A stretch of 64,000 nucleotides of DNA, from contig JAWZYU010000001.1 of NCBI GenBank assembly GCA_038380435.1, forward strand, positions 12,070,001-12,134,000, given 5' to 3'. Below the pieces are notes generated by a model. That model made no database searches and was not told the DNA's origin. It saw only the letters and a list, made by a program, of their open reading frames with translations. The translations under genes were made by a program, and so were the position numbers. Position 1 is the stretch's first letter, and every line of letters begins with the position of its first letter. Source of the stretch: Ryuthela nishihirai (lineage: Eukaryota > Arthropoda > Arachnida > Araneae > Heptathelidae). This document shows positions 24,879 to 35,670 of this stretch, piece by piece.

Positions 24879-25780
24879 CACCGAAGAGCCAAAACATTAT
24901 GACCAGTGCGTCTTTATGCAAATCGAAGCAACTTCAGGTAAACGACGGCGCATGAGAAGGTCATGAAATAATATTGTTGCAAATTTTAAAATGGATAGGC
25001 ACTGAGCGTGTGTACTAATAACTATATTTTCAAACTAATTACAATACGTTGCAAATTGTTACAAAAATATGGATGAAGTATCTTATAAACAAATTAACTA
25101 CTATCATACATAAGTCATTAACCTTTTTGTACAGAGCACACAATATCAGCTCTGTCTGTTGTACTAAAAATACTACCTCTTCACTTTGTTTACCATGTCA
25201 CTTGAATACCTTCAGACGTAAACAAACTCTCGTCCTGTGCTAGTTCACTAAACTTTTATTACTAACAACAGAAAACAAACACCCGCGTACACACTAATAA
25301 ATATACTAATTATTTTCACTTAACGCGCACTGAATCAGACCATCTGGATGTCCTTTCAGATCTCACAACTTTAACACACTGCACTGCTCTCTTTTTCTTC
25401 TTCTTCTGAATCGTTCTAAGTTCCAATTCGTTGGCTAAATTGAATCTCACGTAGAAGCACACACGAGTGTTAAAGTCACGTTAAGTCATGAAGTCACTGT
25501 TGCTCGTTCATCTGTCGTAACAATATTAATATATAATATAAATAACACCTGATGCTGAGCTCTGTTAATCAGTGTGATTCTTGTTTTTCAGATGGGAAAG
25601 GCAGCGGACTTAAGTGAGTTTGTTAAAGGCCAAATTGAAATGGTTAGAAGACTAGGTCAGAGCATATCCGAGACGGCAATACTTGTGGGGTGTTTATGGT
25701 CAGCCATGGTTAGTACCTTTCAAAAAGTGGTCCGAGGACGGAAAAAACCATGAACGGTTGGCAAGGTGTGTGCCGATTGT
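24879..25780 (+). mobile_element. Tc1-like element, 5' fragment, interrupted by a solo LTR
   Basis: The left terminus caccgaagagccaaaacatt follows TA (24877-24878) and matches a well-known Tc1-like end. After the inserted LTR (24975-25522) the internal sequence resumes. A transposase start appears at about 25591 with ADLSEFVKGQIEMVRRLGQS and ISETAILVGC, the N-terminal helix-turn-helix DNA-binding part of Tc1 transposases. The match ends near 25780, where the RTE copy begins, so the catalytic DDE part is missing. Confidence 0.8.
24975..25522. mobile_element. Solo LTR of an LTR retrotransposon
   Basis: The 548-bp insert begins TGTTGC and ends GTAACA, the TG...CA ends of an LTR. It is flanked by a 4-bp direct repeat, atat (24971-24974 and 25523-25526). 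Removing it joins the flanking Tc1 sequence. It has an aataaa near 25297 but no coding capacity. A solo LTR normally arises by recombination between the two LTRs of a full element. The parent family (Gypsy, BEL or other) cannot be told from this alone. Confidence 0.65.
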
Positions 25781-25854
25781 TAGTCTCAAGAAAATCCTAT
25801 TTAAAACGGTCCCATTTTTCCTCAGCCTTAGTAGTAAGCAAACTATGACTTGTC
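25781..25854 (-). mobile_element. RTE-like LINE, displaced piece left of the Polinton
   Basis: Read on the minus strand this continues the endonuclease-half copy of 32493-34104. It matches 17129-17203 of the plus-strand copy (gtttgcttac, gaatggga..gttt, gaaactaa). Its last six bases, cttgtc at 25849-25854, form one side of the Polinton target duplication. Confidence 0.8.
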
Positions 25855-25952
25855 AGTAGTATAGCTAGAGACCTGGGAACGGAAGTGACGTCATAGACCG
25901 GAAGTGACGTCATCGCACACGCTTAGAGGTCATCGGCCCCGCACTGGTCTGA
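25855..25952 (+). repeat. Left terminal inverted repeat of the Polinton
   Basis: It pairs with 32396-32492 on the opposite strand. Shared blocks include agtagtatagctagagacct, tgacgtcatagaccggaagt and ttagaggtc. Small indels show that the arms have diverged since insertion. Confidence 0.88.
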
Positions 25953-26191
25953 TGGGCTTTCTTGTGCGCTTTGATGGGGAGCTCTTAATTTTCTTGATGG
26001 CGTTGGGGTCAACGATCCCCACTTCCATGCTAGGGAGGGCTTATATTTTGACCGGTTTTCCTCCCCCATTTCTTACCCCCACGCGTGTGCTGGGTCTGGG
26101 TTCACAGATTTTTCTCCGATCATTGACCCCTGTATGTGGGAGACTCACACACTTGCCTGGCATTAACCCTTGAAAAGACCCCTAGGCAGTA

Positions 26192-26511
26192 TGGTGTCAC
26201 AATAGGAGTTCACATCCTGAAAATGACCGTTGATGGTAACAAGTTCACCCTCGTAGGTAGAATCGGTCACGAGGTGGGAACGAAATTTAAAAAAATGGCC
26301 ACCATTGGCGGGAGGTGGGAGGACTCGCGCATGCGCATTGAAAGGGTATGTGTTGCAATAGGAACTCACATCCTGAAAATGACCATTGACGGAAACAAGT
26401 TCGCCCACGTATATAGAATTGATCACGAGGAGGGAACGAAATTTAAAAAAAATAGTTGTCATTGGCGGGAGGTGGGAGGTGGGAGGACACGCGCATGCGC
26501 ATTGAAAGGGT
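26192..26511 (+). repeat. Two tandem units of about 160 bp inside the Polinton
   Basis: Unit 1 (26192-26347, 156 bp) and unit 2 (26348-26511, 164 bp) share cacatcctgaaaatgacc, gggaacgaaatttaaaaaaa and gcgcatgcgcattgaaaggg. Unit 2 carries an extra ggtgggag. They lie between the left TIR and the polymerase start and could be a duplicated leader or promoter region (inference). The minus-strand frame across this region is judged a shadow. Confidence 0.8.
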
Positions 26512-26535
26512 TTATAACCTCCCGCACAGCCCGGC

Positions 26536-29500
26536 ATGAGCCATTCAGCCATGGAGCTCTTGTATGAGGAGAAACTTTTTGCATTAGAACGTATCCAGTG
26601 CGAACTCTTTAGTATTTTGAAAAGTCTCGAATCTGAAACTTCGAGGTTGTCCCTGGAGAGAGCGTGTGCCACCACTGCATCAACTCCGTGGGAGCCGTGC
26701 ATCTCCACTGCATCTCCCGCGCCTGCCGTCGCGCCGAGCGGCAGAGCGTCTAGGTCATGGCACCTCAGTCTGAAGAGGTGACTGCAGCAGGGAGAAGACC
26801 CATCGCTGAAGCATCGGACAACCGTGGGAGGCGACGCTGCTGCAACATCTTCCACACCTGCTTACGACATTGCACAGTCGAGTACGTCATCCGCTGGCGA
26901 GGAATCTTCTGGCTATATCATCACGCGGTCCAGCAGCTTCAGGTCCGCCAAACACAAGGCGATATTCGCATTCCACACGGTCCGAATGACCAATTTCGAT
27001 CGTGTGGAGCACTCAGATTCATGGATGCACTTCTGACTGTCCAGCATCAGATATTCAAAGAACTGTTGCCGGAAGAAAAATATTCCCACGTGAGACTCTG
27101 CGTGCACTACAAATGCCTCCAGAACCCTATCAACCTGCTGTTGACCACCTGTAATGAGGTCACGGCGGAAAAATTCATGGAATCCATCGAAAAAGTTCTA
27201 AATTCTAATGAAGCGGTGGGCACTGGTGAATATTTATTCTTCGACTTTGCCGCCGCTGATTTGGAGAGTTCCGGAGGAGGTCGTAACAACCCTGGAACAC
27301 GCTGCAGACCTCTGGCGGACCTGGCTGCATTTAACACCTCCAAAACAAGTGTGATCTCCATCGTCAATGACGACAACCTGTGCCTAGCCTGGAGCCTCGT
27401 CGTCAGTCGTGCCCTGTGTTTGAAGAAGAAAGGTATGATGACAGAGGCAGCGTTCAAACATCTCTGCAAACACAGGCGACCATGACAGCTTCAGGAGGCT
27501 AAGGCCTTGCATTTGGAGGCTGGGATCACGGAGGGCAAGTGCGGGTTGCCCGAGCTACACGTCTTCCAGCTGTTCCTGTACCCCGAATACCGAATCATCG
27601 TGTTTGGGGCACAGGATGATTTTCACGTCATCTTCGCCGGCAAGCAGGAGGCACCAAACAACATCTACCTCCTGCACGACGCTGGTCACTTCTCAGTGGT
27701 GACCAGCAGGCTACTTCGGTGCGCTAGAATTCTGCGTTCCCTGCCTCAAGCCCTTGTACCACAAACCCCACATCTGTAAGGGTGTCTGCCAGTCGTGCAT
27801 GACGACAGACTGTGGGAAAAGGGGTTCTTCCATTTACTGTGACCTCTGTCACGACAACTTCAGAGGTCAACAGTGCCTGACAACTCATTTTTTAAATGGT
27901 AACTGTGCTAAACGACACAGGTGTCTCGACTGTGGGGTCAATTACCAGACCTCCGATTCACCTCAGCAGTGTGTGCAGAAAGAGTTATAGAGTGTGTGAA
28001 AGTGGCTAAAGAATGTGAAGTCACAGGCTGCCGTTTCTATTTCGACATAGAAACGGTGGAAGAAGAAGGTGGCACACTCACCCCCATTCTGTGCATCGTC
28101 ACCTATGAAGAAGGTGACAGTGTATGGAAATATGAAGAGTTCCCCCATACAGATGTCTTTTTGTACTGGTTGCTGGCTGTCGACAACGGTAAGCCGAAAT
28201 TTAGAGATGTTACTTTGCTTGCACATAACGGCAGAGGTTTCGATTTCATTCCGGTTCTAAATTACCTCTACCACAAGTGTCTGAGGCCGGAATTAATTTT
28301 TAATGGCAATAAAATTCTTCTTAATTTACCCGGCCTTAAAATCAGGTTTATTGATTCTCTTTCTTTCATTCAGGCTCCTCTTCGATCTTTTCCTAAAACT
28401 TTCGGTATCACCGAAGTTAAAAAAGGTTTCTTCCCGCACGCTTTTTGCACGTGTCAAAATTTTAATTATTCAGGACCCATTCCCGAACCCCATTATTTCG
28501 AACCACAGCACATGACCCCTGGAGAAGCTTCATCGTTCCATCAGTGGTATGGAACAGTGCAGGGGACTCACTGGGATTTCAAATCTGAAATGATTGCGTA
28601 CTGTAAATCTGACGTGCACACTTTAATGCGAGGTTGTGAGAGCTTAAGAACGGAATTTTTAGGGATGATGGGGGTAGACCCTTTTTCTAAAATTACTCTC
28701 TCTTCGGCTTGTCTGCAGGTCTACAGACAGAAATTCATGCCCGAAGGAGTGATTGGTGTTTACCCCTCGAACGGTTATTCCTCGGGTGACTGACAGAGCA
28801 GGAAAGGACTTGCCTGGTTAGCCTACATAGCAGAGACCGAGAATCTCACCCTCCAGACTGCGCGCTCTGCAGAGGGTGAAGCCAAAGTTGGTCCTTATTT
28901 TTGGACGGGCTGTGTAGGCAGACCAAGCAGGATCTGGATTTTGTGGGATGTTATTTTCACTCCTGTCCCGACTGCTTCACTCCCGGCATTACTCACACTC
29001 TCACAGGTCAACCCATGGTTCTAAATTATTTAAGGACCCTGGATAGATGATTACAGGTACAGAGTGTGCTGGGAGCATGATTTCGACCGGCTACTCTAAA
29101 CAGATCCCACCGATGCGCGCTTTATCAGTAGACAGAAGAGGTAAGGAGAATTAGCGGGTGCTCCTTCCTCTATGGTGGGAGAACGGAGACATTCTCCTTG
29201 TTTTGTGACACGAAAGTCGAAAATTGTGACGTGAGGTATTTCAACGTAAATTCCCTTTATCCCGCGATTTGCAAGTGGGGGGTCTTCTCTTTAAACACCC
29301 AGGAGGATCACCGAAAATTTTGATTATACCTCAGAAGCTTATTTCGGCATCATTCACTGTACTGTGCTTCCTCCTACCGACCTCTACATCCCCGTACTCC
29401 CTTACCATTGTCTCAACAAACTGTTGTTTCTCTGTGCAGCACTTGTGTAGAATTAGCACAGGTAGACCAGTGTACTCACACCGAAGCACAGAGAGCTCTC

Positions 29501-30527
29501 ACAGCCTTTTATGTGTCGCTTGAATTATATAAAGCAGTCTATGAAGGCTACAAAATTCTCAAATTTCACGATGTTTGGCACTATTCGGAAAATATTACTT
29601 ACACCACCCAGGACCCCGGCTTATTTGGAAAATACAGCAACACTTTCTTAGAAGCCAAACAGAAATATTCAGGTTTCCCTACAAACGTCAACACAGACGA
29701 GGAAAAAGCAAAATTCTGCGAAGATTTCTTCCAGGCAGAAGGGGTGAGAATTAACCCACAGGAAGTTGTGTATAATAGCACTAAAAGAAATTTGGGAAAA
29801 ATCTCGCGCAACAGCCTGTGGGGAAAAGTGTCGGAAGATCTTTCTAGACCTGTGTCCCAGATCATCAACAACCCCATAAAATTATTGGATTTAGCGAACG
29901 ATCGCTCCAAAATTCTCACTGACCTTCATGCGGTCAATTCGGATCATATCCTAGTGACCTACAGACCCGCTAGAGAATTTCACCCCCACAAACCCGAAAG
30001 GGAGGGTCGTCGTAGCCTCTTTCATCACTTCCCAGGCGAGGCTCGTTCTATTAGACATGATTTCCAAATTAAAACAGTGAGCCCTCTATGCTGACACGGA
30101 TTCGTGCATATTTAAAACTTCACCCGGCGACACATTTATTCCAGAGTCCTCCGATTTTATGGGGCATTTTAAAAATGAGAACCGATCAGTATGGCCCAAA
30201 CGTCACTATAGATCGGTACATCTCAATAGTCCATAAAAATTATATCCTGGAACTTTCAAACGGCGAAACTATCACCCAGCGAAAGGTTTTAAATTGAGTG
30301 TGCATAACAGGGAATGCTACACCACGGAGCTTCTCCACGATTTAATTCTAGGAGGTCCCCCAACCACTTTAACAAGCCCCTTCAATGTCCAAATTGAAAA
30401 ACACAAGGCCACCCTCACCAACCGTCCTTTCCATAAAAAACTCTCTTTTAATTTTAACAAGAGAATCTTTAAACCCGAGCAAAGTGACACATTCCCTTTC
30501 GGTTACAAAAGTCTAAATTCCTGTTAA
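26536..30527 (+). pseudogene. pPolB: Polinton protein-primed family B DNA polymerase, frameshifted
   Basis: The protein copied the element's linear DNA from a protein primer. A likely start is at 26536. N-terminal segments (26536-27485, one in-frame stop at 27483) include VISIVNDDNLCLAW. A Cys/His-rich region follows (27754-27990, several CxxC pairs). The exonuclease domain at 27921-28793 keeps Exo I FDIET (28041), Exo II AHNGRGFDF (28221) and Exo III YCKSDVHTL (28599). The palm follows in other frames: motif A reads FNVNSLYP at 29240, with Asn (29243-29245) where family B enzymes have Asp; motif B is KISRNSLWGK near 29797; motif C is YADTDS at 30087. At least five frame changes or stops show that the copy is dead. 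The upstream palm segment (28794-29230) is badly decayed. Confidence 0.88.
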
Positions 30528-31870
30528 CCGTTGTCGGCAGCCAGTCACCAGGCAGCCAGTCACCAGTCCTCGTAATATCCATGCTTCACATTCTTTAGCC
30601 ACTTTCAAACTCTTTCTGCACATATTTTTAAATAATGATATTATGGTTCATGAACATATTTTGTAAATAATACTATTATTATTGTTTAAGCTTTGTAAAT
30701 ATTGGCACAGATACATATTTTTAAATAATGTTTCGGTTCACGCACATATTTTGTAAATAATACTGCATTCTAATGGTTATTGTTTAAGCTATGGTTCATG
30801 CACATATTTTAAATATGGGTCACGCACATATTTTTTAAATAATGCTATTATGGTTCATGCACAGATTTTAAATGTTGTTATGCTATTATTTTTTATATTG
30901 GTCATGTACGCATTATGATTTTAAATATGGGTTATGCACATATGTTACTGACTTTATACTACTGCGTTATGGTTATAAATGCTATTATTGATCATACTAT
31001 GATTTTAAATATTGTTCAAGCTATGTCACACTACTACTGCATTATGGTCAAAAATGCTATGTCACACGAATGATTGTCATACGCTGTTTGTTCAAGTTAT
31101 TAACCTGAAATGTAAATAAATGTGTTTAAACCCCTGTGATCTATGAGTTTCTCCCACTAAGAGGGGGGGGGGCTAAAGAAAAATCACTTACCTTTGAAGT
31201 CTCACGTAGTGGTACCTGTGGGATAATCCGACTGTATAAAATAATATCTGAAAGCATAAAGAATCTGAAGCCATAAGTATAAAGAAAAACACAAGTATGA
31301 AAATTCTTAAGGCGAAAAAACTTCTTAAAGTAATATTTGAAGACGCATAAAAAAATTTAACACATAAAAACTTTTTAAAACTTCTTAATACCTGAATAAT
31401 ACACAAGTATAATATATGAAAAGGGGGGGAAATCTGAAAGTGATATCTGAAAGCATAAAAAATCTGAAGCCATAAGTATAAAGTAAAACACAAGTATAAA
31501 AATTCTTAAGGCGAAAAAACTTCTTAAAGTAATATTTGAAGACATAAAAATCATCTGAACACATAAAAAAAACTTCTTAATACCTGAATAATACAGTATA
31601 AATCTTCTTAAAACGAAAAAAAAACTTCTTAAGGAAATATCTGAAACACAATTTATTAAATGACATATTACCAAAACTTTTAAAGAGATGGGAAAACCCA
31701 TTTACTAGAATATAAAAACACAAGTATAAAAACTTCTTAATACGTAAAACTTCTTAATACGAAAAAACTTCTTAATACGAAAAAACTTCTTAAACTGAAC
31801 GTTCAAATTACCTACCTAATAAAATTAATTTACTTTGTACGATCGTGTAACCCCTTATCAAAATTGGGTG
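30528..31870. other. AT-rich Polinton 3' region with degenerate repeats
   Basis: From 30640 to 31080 the phrases ggttcatgcacatatttt and aaataatgctatta recur loosely. A clearer duplication has a 199-bp period: tatctgaaagcataaa...aatctgaagccataagtata starts at 31244 and 31443. No gene is supported. The two minus-strand frames at 31188-31701 simply read through the repeats. A G run of ten lies at 31163-31172. Confidence 0.6.
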
Positions 31871-31990
31871 GCCTTTAAAAAGGCCCTTTAAAGAAAGACG
31901 GCGATGGTGGAAGTGGAAAATAAAAGCAAGACTAGAGGGTTGAAGACAGAAACATCACAGACGACGAACACCTCATGAGATCTCCGGCGC

Positions 31991-32350
31991 TTAGAATAAC
32001 AACCGTCTGCGTAGAACAGACGGCGTTACTTCTGCATCTCTTACAGGCGTGTCCACAGGCCACTGAGGTGATATCACGGTAAGCACGCGATCACCAGCGC
32101 TCTGACCTCGAACGCACGGCGGTGGTCGAAGTGGGGATGGCGCGGCAAGAACACGGTGACAACTGCAGAGACATTGATCTGTCCCTCGCAGAGCTGCCAT
32201 CATGTCAGACCCAAAAATCAACGTACAACGTCGACGTTGAAAATCCCACTGCGCTCTCTCAACTCGTAATCTTGTATTGGTGAGGGCTGCCTCACCCCAC
32301 AACCGGTCCCGCCGTGGAAACGTGGACGCGGATGTGACAGCTACAGTCAC
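31991..32350 (-). CDS. Hypothetical Polinton-end frame, 119 codons
   Basis: This frame lies just inside the right TIR in the GC-richest part of the element, with its start nearest the terminus. The product is rich in Arg, Pro, Val and Ala and shows no recognised motif, signal peptide or membrane segment. It does not resemble the known Polinton integrase, ATPase, protease or capsid proteins by eye. It may be a chance frame in GC-rich terminal DNA or the remains of a leader region. Confidence 0.2.
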   Translation of the reverse strand: MTVAVTSASTFPRRDRLWGEAALTNTRLRVERAQWDFQRRRCTLIFGSDMMAALRGTDQCLCSCHRVLAAPSPLRPPPCVRGQSAGDRVLTVISPQWPVDTPVRDAEVTPSVLRRRLLF

Positions 32351-32395
32351 ACGTCCCCGGCATTAACGGGAAGTACCCCTCCGGAAATTGGAGAG

Positions 32396-32492
32396 TCACT
32401 TTCACACCAGTGCGGGACCTCTAACCGTGGGCGATGATGACACTTCCGGTCTATGACGTCATTTTCGTCCCCAGGTCTCTAGCTATACTACT
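32396..32492 (-). repeat. Right terminal inverted repeat of the Polinton
   Basis: It is complementary to 25855-25952 and ends ctctagctatactact before the target duplication cttgtc (32493-32498). Confidence 0.88.
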
Positions 32493-33564
32493 CTTGTCAT
32501 AATGACTAAGTAACCTATCATGGTAATCTTTACCTATAACTGGGTCTTTGATAGCTTCAGAAATTAAAGGTAAATTTTTTAACCACAGCACTACACTTCT
32601 TACGTTTAAGGTGCAAGACACTTTCAACAAGGTAATGGTCAGATCGAATTTCATCTACCCTATATGACCTGGTATCCCTAACAGAACAAGCCCGTTTGCC
32701 GTTAATTACTATATAATGAATCATATTCTTATGCGACTCATCTGGTAAAACCCATTTGCACTTATGTATGTTGCGGTGTTTGTAATAAGTGTTAGTTATT
32801 TCCAAACGATTACATTTACCTACCTGTAAGAGCCGTTGCCCATTGCTACTGCAGCTACCAGTAGCCAAAGGTCAGAGTCAGTATCAGTTTTCGCATTGAA
32901 GTCGCCTAGAACAAGAATCGTATCTCATTTCTTGACAGAATTCAAAATATCCTGAAGTTGTCCATAAAACCTATCCTTCTCATCCTCATCGGCATCCTCA
33001 GTAGGGCTATAACAACATATAACATTCATATCTTTAATGCTTATCTGAAATATCGCCGTAAGAAGAGCATTCACTATTGTGTCTGCTAAGAAGCAAACCT
33101 ACTACTTGAAGATGCTTTTAATCTTCCCTCCCTGAAAAGCGAAATTTAAGATTCATTTTAAGAATCCGACCTTTATCTTTCCACCTGGTCATTATATCGG
33201 TGGAATTCTTATGTGAGGACATCAAGAGATAATCTCTATTTGGAGTCCTCACATTCCAACTCCCTACGGAGAGAAAATGGTTAGTGGGATGTTTGTAGAA
33301 ACTATGTTTATTGAGAGAGGGAATGACAACAATATCAAACATCCCCCTTATCTCAGGGCATGAGGCAAAGACTGACGACCAGCCTGAAAACCTGTGTCCC
33401 CACTAGTAAAGGCTGAAAAAATCTATACTGGAATACTTCCTCCAATGTAGAATTTGGCGATGCCCGTAGAAAGAAGAGTTCAAGTGCCTGCGATGATCTC
33501 TGTTCAGGATTATCCACCAGCTGATAATCAACTGATATTCAACCAGCAGATACCAGCTGATATT

Positions 33565-33620
33565 CAACTGAATAGATTAAACGGATATGATAAAACATAT
33601 CCGTTTAATCTATTCAGTTG
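33565..33620. repeat. Perfect 25-bp hairpin inside the RTE copy
   Basis: Arms 33565-33589 and 33596-33620 are exact complements (caactgaatagattaaacgg...) with a 6-base loop. The plus-strand RTE copy has only one version of this sequence, near 16031, so the second arm is an inverted duplication specific to this copy. Confidence 0.85.
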
Positions 33621-33741
33621 AGGCCGATAACCCACAAGCAAACAAAAAACACATCTGAATATTTTCCCTCCACAGAAGCCCACCAGTGCAGCAACTTGAG
33701 GATCCAAATCAAGCTCAGAGCCTTATTCCAGAACGTTAGTG

Positions 33742-33824
33742 TACACAGTCGTATCAGAATAATATGATCACATACCATAGTATATGTATGGTAGGTGGTC
33801 ATATTATTCTGATACGACTGTGTA
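33742..33824. repeat. Second hairpin in the same RTE copy
   Basis: Arms of about 39 bp (from 33742 and back from 33824) share cagtcgtatcagaataatat and its complement with two or three mismatches. The loop is very short. It is again absent from the plus-strand RTE copy. Confidence 0.8.
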
Positions 33825-34180
33825 TGTGGTCAGCACCAGGAGCTGTGTGGCTGACCACTCCTGAGCAGGGTAGAAAAAAATGAAAAGGAACCGTATTTGT
33901 CCAGATCAGTAGGCCACACTGATCTGGCAGCCCTTCCGTTCCGCAAGAAAGTATCTCTTTTGAAAGGTACTAACGGTGCCTGGCACCACGAGAAGGCAGG
34001 GTCGGGCAAAAGGTGCTAGGTCCTGCCGGTTCTATGCATCATCACAGGGGATTGGTGCATAATTCTCCTTCCAGTGACTACCTAGCTAACATTTACAGAC
34101 TTAAAGACATTTTAATTTTAAACTTCTCTCTTTTCGTTGGAAATTCTTATCTCATTCGTTGTTTTTATAGATATTTGTCG

Positions 34181-34345
34181 CTACATCATTATCGACTTTA
34201 GCTTTTGTTTTGCATTGGGTCAGGTGTTATGCATTGTTTGGGTATGGTGTTATGCATATTTTGTTTTGCATTGGGTCAGGTCTATGAGACTAAACCTACA
34301 TCATTATCGACTTTAGCTTTTGTTTTGCATTGGGTCAGGTGTTGC
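34181..34345 (+). repeat. Direct duplication, 115-bp period
   Basis: The block ctacatcattatcgacttta...ttgcattgggtcaggtgtt occurs at 34181-34230 and 34296-34345. A third partial copy (gttttgcattgggtcaggt) lies near 34263. The 82-codon plus-strand frame over this region is a product of the repeat. Confidence 0.75.
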
Positions 34346-35114
34346 TATGAGACTAAACCTACCCACAGGGCAATTGTCTCGATGAATTTAGCATATAATA
34401 TTCATTGTGAAAAAAATACTAAATTTCAAAATTTAGAAACTCCTCAGCTATAACATATTTTAATTTTTTTCGCTGAAAGGTAACACTCAGCATGAGGCCA
34501 GAATCAAGAAAAAAATCGAAGAGCAGCAGCAGACGTAATCAAGCCGGAAAAATATAAAAGATTAGACTAAGGCATTTGATTTCCAATGCAGTGTAACATT
34601 CCACCCCCCCCCCCCTCCGTTTTATGGGTTTAAAAAATTTCTTGAAAAATTCATGAAATATAAATAAGTTTAAAAAATTTTTCCCTCTTTTTTTTCCTCT
34701 TTTACCCTTACTCGCATTCTTAAAGGAGGGGACGTGGCTCCCTGGGTCCCAACTCTAGATCCAGCCCTGCTTAGCACTATGAACACTCTTTATTTCGTTA
34801 CCCTTTAATGAAATAACAATGGGCGGAAAGCCTTTTACTGCTACATAATAATTACACTCATCGTCAATTGCAAATTGCTCATTATCTAATGCTAAGGGTT
34901 TTTCCAAAACTGGATCACTATCTGAGGCAGAAGAAATGGAAACTTCGCTAATAGCAATTTTAAAAAGGAGGAGATAAAACTTTGTTGCCAATTTTTCAGT
35001 ATTTAACAGATTAAGTTTCGAGATTAGAAATTCCTTTTACCTGTAGGAAATTAAACAGTGTCATTTATCACAGTTTAATGACTTACTTAAGACATTATTT
35101 CGGTTGTATTTTTT
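34346..35114. other. Intergenic DNA with a possible hAT-like terminus
   Basis: A C run of 12 lies at 34604-34615. On the minus strand cagggctggatctagag starts at 34769, a phrase that resembles hAT-type ends. A 78-codon minus-strand frame at 34755-34991 reads ISEVSISSASDSDPVLEK and continues to a Tyr- and Val-rich part. Its composition looks less random than its neighbours, but no family was recognised. Confidence 0.35.
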
Positions 35115-35450
35115 TCACACAATGGGCTAAATGGACAGGTCACAAGAACCCGGACGGCTCAGAGAAAGCTGAGGGAAGGGGGACCCACTGGACAGCTGTT
35201 AAGGGACAAATGGTAGCTCTCATATTGAGATCATCCAGCGTGTTCTTTAAAGCGCACAGGGTATGACTGTTCGCCACAGGATGCCACTGTTTAATGTCCC
35301 ATCCGATGGACCGCGGCTCTTCCAAGCCAATCGGTGGCCCCAACAAGGCGGAGTGTTTCGCTTAAATAAACCTCAATATTGAACCAGGTGGGACTCGAAC
35401 TTGGGACGCTAATTATTAATCGCGCGCTATACCGACTGAGACACCCAATA
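35115..35450 (-). mobile_element. tRNA-derived SINE (family 1), minus strand
   Basis: Read on the minus strand it starts with a tRNA-like head (gtctcagtcggtatagcgc) and a near-B-box aagttcgagtcc. The family core gatgggacattaa and the 3' phrases gacaggtcacaag..agaac and cccattgtgtg follow on the opposite orientation. It is more diverged than the copy at 11079. Confidence 0.8.
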
Positions 35451-35668
35451 TTTCGACAATTGCATTATGTAATTGAGTTTCTATTTGAAATACCATTTTC
35501 CCCATTGCCCTATGAAAAGAAATGGGAGTTAAAAATTAGTTCTCTACTCCCTTTTTTGAATTAGAGCTGAATTAATGAGCAGGTGAAACCAAGCAGCTGT
35601 AACTGACCATTGCTGATTGCAACCCTGTAATCGTGGAGATAAGAATTTCAGGTTCTTTTTTATCTTAC
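35451..35668. other. Short spacer, nothing recognised
   Basis: No supported feature lies between the SINE and the Tc1 element. Confidence 0.4.
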
Positions 35669-35670
35669 TA

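Larger units (their letters stand above)
25855..32492 (+). mobile_element. Maverick/Polinton DNA transposon, internally deleted
   Basis: The ends are inverted repeats of roughly 100 bp (25855-25952 and 32396-32492) that start agtagtatagctagagacct. They are flanked by the 6-bp duplication cttgtc (25849-25854, 32493-32498). Six-base duplications and AGT-type ends are established Polinton traits. Inside lies a plus-strand protein-primed DNA polymerase relic. At 6.6 kb the element is far shorter than the usual 15-20 kb. No integrase, packaging ATPase, maturation protease or capsid gene was recognised, so it is a deletion derivative. Polintons are also regarded as endogenous virus-like elements. 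This copy cannot move or assemble on its own. Confidence 0.92.
32493..34104 (-). pseudogene. RTE-like LINE, 5' half with APE endonuclease remnant
   Basis: This is the minus-strand counterpart of 15622-17215. The 5' end lies near 34104 (gctaggtagtcactggaagg on the minus strand). The endonuclease block GSWNVRTP lies near 33260, followed by the second half at 32557-32868 with SNGQRLLQVGKCNRLE. The first half is heavily damaged: the region equivalent to LDILGLQETRW is shortened to MTRWKDKGRILK. The copy is interrupted by the Polinton at 32492 and continues at 25781-25854. Two local foldback insertions occur in its 5' untranslated part. It is dead. Confidence 0.85.

Noticed and set aside
26163..26855. 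230-codon minus-strand frame in the Polinton
   Set aside because: It runs across the tandem duplication and the opposite strand of the polymerase N-terminus. The polymerase has family support; this frame has none.
31188..31701. Phe-rich minus-strand frames of 101 and 108 codons as a membrane protein
   Set aside because: They translate the 199-bp duplicated AT-rich repeat in the Polinton end.
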